Assembly (NCBI GenBank): GCA_948875265.1
Contig: CAQRYF010000061.1
Location: forward strand, 1 to 10,103
DNA from: an uncultured Clostridia bacterium
Lineage (GTDB): Bacteria > Bacillota > Clostridia > TANB77 > CAG-508
Direction: 5' to 3'
DNA: 10,103 bases
Positions 6,689 to 10,103 of the stretch are shown here, piece by piece. Under the pieces are notes generated by a model. That model did no database searches, had not been told where the DNA came from, and saw nothing but the letters and a program-made list of their open reading frames with translations. The first letter of the stretch is position 1. The number at the start of each line of letters is the position of its first letter. The position numbers were made by a program, and so were the translations under genes.

Positions 6689-6866
6689 CATAATTTAAGA
6701 GTTTACCTAAGAGTATAAACTTGAGCGGTAAAGAGTAACAAAATATAAGGTTACTTACACTTGAAAGTAAGATTATATAAGTCTTGCAAAGGAGTCTTAA
6801 AGATTTCTTTGTAAGGCTTTTTAGTTTACAAAAAAATATATATTAAGATAACTGGAGGATAGTAAT
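6689..6866 (+). ncRNA. Structured 5' leader (riboswitch or attenuator of unrecognised class)
   Basis: The roughly 178-base untranslated region between the promoter and ATG 6867 contains four ordered pairings. P1: AGTTTA (6700-6705) with TAAACT (6716-6721). P2: AGTAAC (6734-6739) with GTTACT (6750-6755). P3: CTTAC (6754-6758) with GTAAG (6767-6771). Antiterminator candidate: GTAAGAT (6767-6773) with GTCTTGC (6781-6787). The last arm is also the 5' arm of the terminator at 6781-6822. P2, P3, antiterminator and terminator therefore exclude one another in turn, as in transcription attenuators. I do not recognise a known riboswitch consensus. A TTG-initiated 17-codon frame at 6761-6814 would overlap the switch, but it is poorly supported as a leader peptide. 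Confidence 0.65.
6781..6822 (+). terminator. Intrinsic terminator within the operon leader (attenuator)
   Basis: Bases 6781-6797 pair with 6801-6817 in a hairpin of up to 17 pairs, including several G-U pairs. The core is CTTGCAAAG with CTTTGTAAG. TTTTT follows at 6818-6822. It lies about 92 bases after the predicted transcription start of the same unit and 44 bases before the GNAT start, so it would stop the operon prematurely unless the antiterminator forms. The terminated RNA would be about 135 bases. Confidence 0.8.
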
Positions 6867-7385
6867 ATGGATAAGATAAAAAGTAATATAAAAAGATTTA
6901 AATTAGTAGAACCAAATATAAAACACAAAGAACAAGCTATAGAATATATAAATGAATTTAGTAAAAATAATTCTTCAATAAATGGAGTTGGAGGATTAGA
7001 TAGGTATTTAAACGATTATAAAGAGTGGCTAATTAAATTAGAAGATGATAAAAACAGAATACCAGATGAGAATAAAGTACCGGCAGAGACGTTCTTTTTA
7101 ATACGTGAAAATGATAATAGAATTATTGGAATGATAAATATAAGGCTAGTCTTAAATGAGAGATTAAAAAAATCTAGTGGGAATATAGGATATAAAGATA
7201 ATTTAGGGTCAGCGAAAACAATACAAGCTTTATGTGGCAAACTAGAAAAGGAATATTACGATAATAAAATGTATAACTGTATGGTCCAGGTTTATTGGAT
7301 AGATGTGGATGATGCTATTGAAAGTAATGCTAATCATTTTCAACAATATATAGTAAATGAAAAAGAAATAAATAAGGGGGATTAA
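6867..7385 (+). pseudogene. GNAT-family acetyltransferase with the acetyl-CoA-binding segment deleted in frame
   Basis: The 172-codon frame starts at ATG 6867 behind TGGAGG (6852-6857). It keeps the N-terminal GNAT part (FFLIRENDNRIIGMINIRLV, 76-95) and the beginning of motif A (GNIGY, 105-109). It then jumps straight to DNLGSAKTIQALCGKLEKEY, which in relatives is the motif B region. The roughly 40 residues normally between these, including the (R/Q)RKGY-type pyrophosphate loop that binds acetyl-CoA and the following strand, are absent, with no change of frame (junction near 7193). The product should not bind acetyl-CoA in the usual way, and the conserved Gly in QALGG is Cys. Position as first gene of an exporter operon suggests a former resistance or modification function. 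A retained non-catalytic role cannot be excluded because the frame and translation signals are intact. Confidence 0.75.
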
Positions 7386-7386
7386 A

Positions 7387-8361
7387 ATGAGTATTATAGA
7401 GGTAAATAATTTAAATAAGAAATTCAAAATTAAAGAAAAGGAAAAAGGAATAAAGGGAAGTATTAAGTCTATAATTAAGCCTAGATATAAAATAGTAGAA
7501 GCAGTAAATGATATGAATTTTTCAGTTGAACAAGGAGAAATTTTAGCTTTTATTGGGCCAAATGGAGCTGGAAAATCAACAACAATAAAAATGTTAACAG
7601 GAATTTTATATCCAACAAGTGGAGAAATAAAAGTAATGGAATTAAACCCATCAAAGGAAAGAAAAAAACTAGCCTATAAAATAGGTACAGTTTTTGGACA
7701 AAAAGAGCAATTATGGACACATTTAACACCATATGACAATTTCAAATTTTTTGGAGCTATATATGATATACCAGATAATGAAATAGAACAAAGAATAGAA
7801 GAATTAAAAAACACATTTGAATTAGAAAAATTTATAAATACACCAGTTAGAAATTTATCATTAGGACAAAGAATTAGATGTGAAATAGTTGCAGCATTAA
7901 TTCATAAACCAGATATATTATTTTTAGATGAGCCTACAATAGGACTAGATCCGGTTGTAAAAGAAAATATAAGAAGGCTAATAAAAAAGATGAATAAAGA
8001 ATATAAGACAACAATATTTTTAACAAGTCATGATGTAGGTGATATAGAAAAGCTTTGTAAAAGGGTTATAATAATAAATCATGGAAAAATAATTATGGAT
8101 GATACAATGAATAATTTGAAATATCATTATCTTAACAAAAAGATAATAGAAGTAAAGATGAAAGAAAAGATAGATTTGAAAGATGAAGATGGTATAACGA
8201 TATTAAAAGCTAAAGGATATAATTTAAAAATGGAACTAGATGCTAATAAAAAAACAGTTTCAGATGTTATTAAATTGTTAGATACAGACAAAATTATAGA
8301 TATAAATATATCAAGTGTACCATTGGAAGATATAATAACACAGATATATAGGGGAGAATAG
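7387..8361 (+). CDS. ABC transporter ATP-binding protein (ABC-2 type exporter)
   Basis: This 324-residue ATPase has a complete nucleotide-binding domain: Walker A GPNGAGKST (57-65), Q-loop Q105, signature LSLGQ (157-161), Walker B ILFLDE (177-182) with catalytic E182, D-loop and switch H215 (TSHD). The long insertion after the first strand (about 13-35, lysine-rich) and the C-terminal extension of about 80 residues are typical of the DrrA-like/COG4586 ATPases that pair with two unequal ABC-2 permeases. ATG 7387 is one base after the GNAT stop, and its AAGGGGG ribosome site lies inside that gene, so translation is coupled. With the next two genes it should form a heteromeric exporter in the cytoplasmic membrane. 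The substrate (drug, lipid or peptide) is not evident. Confidence 0.93.
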   Translation: MSIIEVNNLNKKFKIKEKEKGIKGSIKSIIKPRYKIVEAVNDMNFSVEQGEILAFIGPNGAGKSTTIKMLTGILYPTSGEIKVMELNPSKERKKLAYKIGTVFGQKEQLWTHLTPYDNFKFFGAIYDIPDNEIEQRIEELKNTFELEKFINTPVRNLSLGQRIRCEIVAALIHKPDILFLDEPTIGLDPVVKENIRRLIKKMNKEYKTTIFLTSHDVGDIEKLCKRVIIINHGKIIMDDTMNNLKYHYLNKKIIEVKMKEKIDLKDEDGITILKAKGYNLKMELDANKKTVSDVIKLLDTDKIIDINISSVPLEDIITQIYRGE

Positions 8362-8362
8362 T

Positions 8363-9154
8363 ATGAGAAAGTATTTATATATTTATAAAGCAACACTGAT
8401 AGAAAATTTAGGATACATAGTAAATATATTTTTAGGATTTATAAACTTTTTTGTTATGATGTTTGTATTCTTAAACTTATGGCAATATATTTATTCAGAT
8501 AGTAATCAAATTATAAATGGATACACTATGGAACAAATGATATGGTATGTTCTTATAACAGAAGTTTTATGGTTTGGTACAAGAAACAAAATTCTAATCA
8601 GAGAAATAAGTCAAGATATAAAATCTGGAAATATTGCGTACAACATAAATAAGCCATATAATTATGTATTCTATATTACAGCAAAACATTTAGGAGAAAT
8701 TACAATAAAATTTATATTATTTGCAATAGTTGGAACAATAATTGGGATTTGTTTTGTAGGACCAATTCAAAACTTCAATTTTATTAATATTCCTTTTGTT
8801 CTAATGACAGTATTACTTGGAATATTAATAAATTCAATTATAAGAATTATAATTAGTATAATTTCATTTTGGATAGAAGATTCCACACCTTTTCATTGGG
8901 TATACGACAAATTAATATTAGTCATAGGAACATTATTTCCAATAGAAATGTTCCCAAAGGTTTTGCAACCTATTATAAAATGTACTCCAATATTTGTTGT
9001 AACATATGGCCCAGCAAAATTATTAGTAGATTTTAGTTTGGAAAATTTTATACAAGTTTTTGTAGGTCAAATTATCTATTTAGTAATAGTAATTTTCCTA
9101 GTAATAATTCTATATGAGAAAGGAGTAAAAAAATTAAATGTTAATGGCGGTTAA
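8363..9154 (+). CDS. ABC-2 type transporter permease, first subunit
   Basis: The 263-residue protein has about six hydrophobic spans (near 14-42, 57-76, 112-134, 142-174, 183-198 and 230-254) and no signal peptide, the usual build of an ABC-2 permease (COG4587-like). A conserved-looking cytoplasmic stretch after span 2 (REISQDIKSGNIAYNINKPY) corresponds to the region in this family that contacts the ATPase. The start lies one base after the ATPase stop, with AGGGGAGA just upstream. Its end overlaps the second permease by 17 bases. The tight packing supports an equimolar complex of ATPase and two permeases. The transported compound is unknown. Confidence 0.88.
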   Translation: MRKYLYIYKATLIENLGYIVNIFLGFINFFVMMFVFLNLWQYIYSDSNQIINGYTMEQMIWYVLITEVLWFGTRNKILIREISQDIKSGNIAYNINKPYNYVFYITAKHLGEITIKFILFAIVGTIIGICFVGPIQNFNFINIPFVLMTVLLGILINSIIRIIISIISFWIEDSTPFHWVYDKLILVIGTLFPIEMFPKVLQPIIKCTPIFVVTYGPAKLLVDFSLENFIQVFVGQIIYLVIVIFLVIILYEKGVKKLNVNGG

Positions 9155-9932
9155 AAATCAAATAAAAGTTATGATATTATCTATTAAGTATAACATAATG
9201 AGACAAATGACTAATAAAGTAACATTCATAACCAATATACTATTTATGATATTAAATAATGCTAGTTTTATTATTCAGTGGATAATATTATTTAGTTTAA
9301 AAGAAGAAATAGGTGGATATACAATAAAAGAAGTTTTACTTCTATGGGGGGTAGCAGCAAGCGTATTTGGAATATCTCATATATTTTTCAATAAATCATT
9401 TGAGATATCAGATTTAATAATAAATGGAAAACTAGATACATTTTTAGTACAACCTAAAAACGTATTCTTAAGTGTAATAAGTTCAGATACAAGTGTTTCT
9501 GCAATAGGTGACCTAATATATGGATATATTTGTTTATTATTATACGGAATTACAATGAGAAATTTTATATTATTTACTATGTTCTCAATTACTGGAGCAA
9601 TTATATTGACAGCTTTTATAAGTATAGTTGGTAGTATATCTTTTTGGATTGTTAAGGGAGATATATTGACTGATTCATTAACTAATATTATGCTTAGTTT
9701 TGCAACATATCCAGGAACAATTTTTAAAAATAGTATAAAACTCTTAATGTACACTATAATACCAGTTGGAATTGCAAATTATATGCCAGTAGATATAATA
9801 ATAAATTTTAATATTTTTAATTGTATTTATGTAATTATATTTTCAATTGCAATTTCAATATTGGCATTTATAGTATTTAACAAAGGATTAAAAAGATATT
9901 CTTCATCAAATTTGATGAGTTCTAGAATTTAG
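9138..9932 (+). CDS. ABC-2 type transporter permease, second subunit (DUF990/COG3694-like)
   Basis: The 264-residue product has about six membrane spans. It carries the stretch FEISDLIINGKLDTFLVQP (about 94-112) followed by NVFLSVISSDTSVSAIGDLI, which fits the DUF990 permease family found with COG4586-type ATPases. It is translated from inside the end of the first permease gene (ATG 9138; a second in-frame ATG at 9144 is also possible) and AAGGAG at 9120-9125 serves as a somewhat distant ribosome site. It is the last gene of the operon. It should pair with the first permease to make the transmembrane pathway. Confidence 0.87.
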   Translation: MLMAVKNQIKVMILSIKYNIMRQMTNKVTFITNILFMILNNASFIIQWIILFSLKEEIGGYTIKEVLLLWGVAASVFGISHIFFNKSFEISDLIINGKLDTFLVQPKNVFLSVISSDTSVSAIGDLIYGYICLLLYGITMRNFILFTMFSITGAIILTAFISIVGSISFWIVKGDILTDSLTNIMLSFATYPGTIFKNSIKLLMYTIIPVGIANYMPVDIIINFNIFNCIYVIIFSIAISILAFIVFNKGLKRYSSSNLMSSRI

Positions 9933-9969
9933 AAATGATGAATAAAATAATATAGGTATTAAAGGTCTG

Positions 9970-10008
9970 TAGGAGTAAGAGGAAGAAGGCTTTTACTCCT
10001 ATCATTTT
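9970..10008 (+). terminator. Intrinsic terminator of the ABC exporter operon
   Basis: TAGGAGTAA (9970-9978) pairs perfectly with TTACTCCTA (9993-10001). The stem extends inward by a G-U, an A-U and a G-C pair around an eight-base loop. ATCATTTT follows as a modest T-rich tail. It lies 38 bases after the last stop codon. The remaining 95 bases to the window end are A-rich and show no gene. Confidence 0.75.
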
Positions 10009-10103
10009 AAAAAAGTGTTAAAAACGAAAATTAAAAAATTAAAAAAAATACCCGATTCAAAAAATTAATGCAACAAAATATGTAGAAAAAAATAGACACA
10101 TAT

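Noticed and set aside
6761..6814. TTG-initiated 17-codon leader peptide in the attenuator
   Set aside because: It has only a weak AAGG upstream, no ATG, and no diagnostic codon run, so there is no positive evidence of translation.
10009..10103. Possible gene start or RNA at the right edge
   Set aside because: The sequence is A-rich, with no open frame having a ribosome site and no clear structure before the window ends.

Overview
The window is very AT-rich, with sense strands dominated by AGA, ATA, TTA and AAA codons, strong AGGAGG-type ribosome binding sites and every gene on the + strand. This points to a low-GC Bacillota genome, most likely a Clostridia-type anaerobe. No rRNA, tRNA or CRISPR array was seen.

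Layout. (1) Bases 1-55 look like the end of an insertion sequence abutting a 5'-truncated RlmD-type 23S rRNA m5U methyltransferase, which also carries a +1 frameshift near its 3' end (to 1291). (2) 1404-1997 encodes an orphan protein with the Thr/Cys/His layout of CheD-like deamidases. (3) 2102-4638 is a damaged accessory cluster: a 59-residue fragment resembling a NUDIX-protein N-terminus, an SDR with an internal deletion, an intact TIM-barrel sugar isomerase/epimerase-like gene, a second SDR split by a +1 frameshift, and an NTF2-like fragment with no start codon. (4) 4675-6597 holds three intact, closely spaced genes: peptide deformylase, a Ham1/RdgB-like nucleotide pyrophosphatase and a HAD phosphatase. 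(5) 6654-10008 is a self-contained transcription unit: a near-consensus promoter, a ~135-nt leader ending in a strong intrinsic terminator, a GNAT gene that has lost its acetyl-CoA-binding segment, a three-gene ABC-2 type exporter, and a final terminator.

Two observations stand out. First, the frameshifts in RlmD and the second SDR, two unrelated genes, sit on nearly the same ten bases (TTT ACW CGG A). These are the only two in-frame CGG codons I find in the window. Dropping one base at each site restores the expected C-terminus: the catalytic His-x-Glu of RlmD, and a standard 245-residue SDR. This fits +1 frameshifting or four-base decoding at a rare CGG codon, but both genes carry other damage, so ordinary decay remains a serious alternative. 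Second, the leader before the GNAT-ABC operon contains a chain of mutually exclusive hairpins ending in a terminator, the architecture of a riboswitch or attenuator of unrecognised class.

The genes probably form three functional groups: a decaying small-molecule catabolic cluster (SDRs plus isomerase), a nucleotide/protein housekeeping trio, and a regulated exporter.
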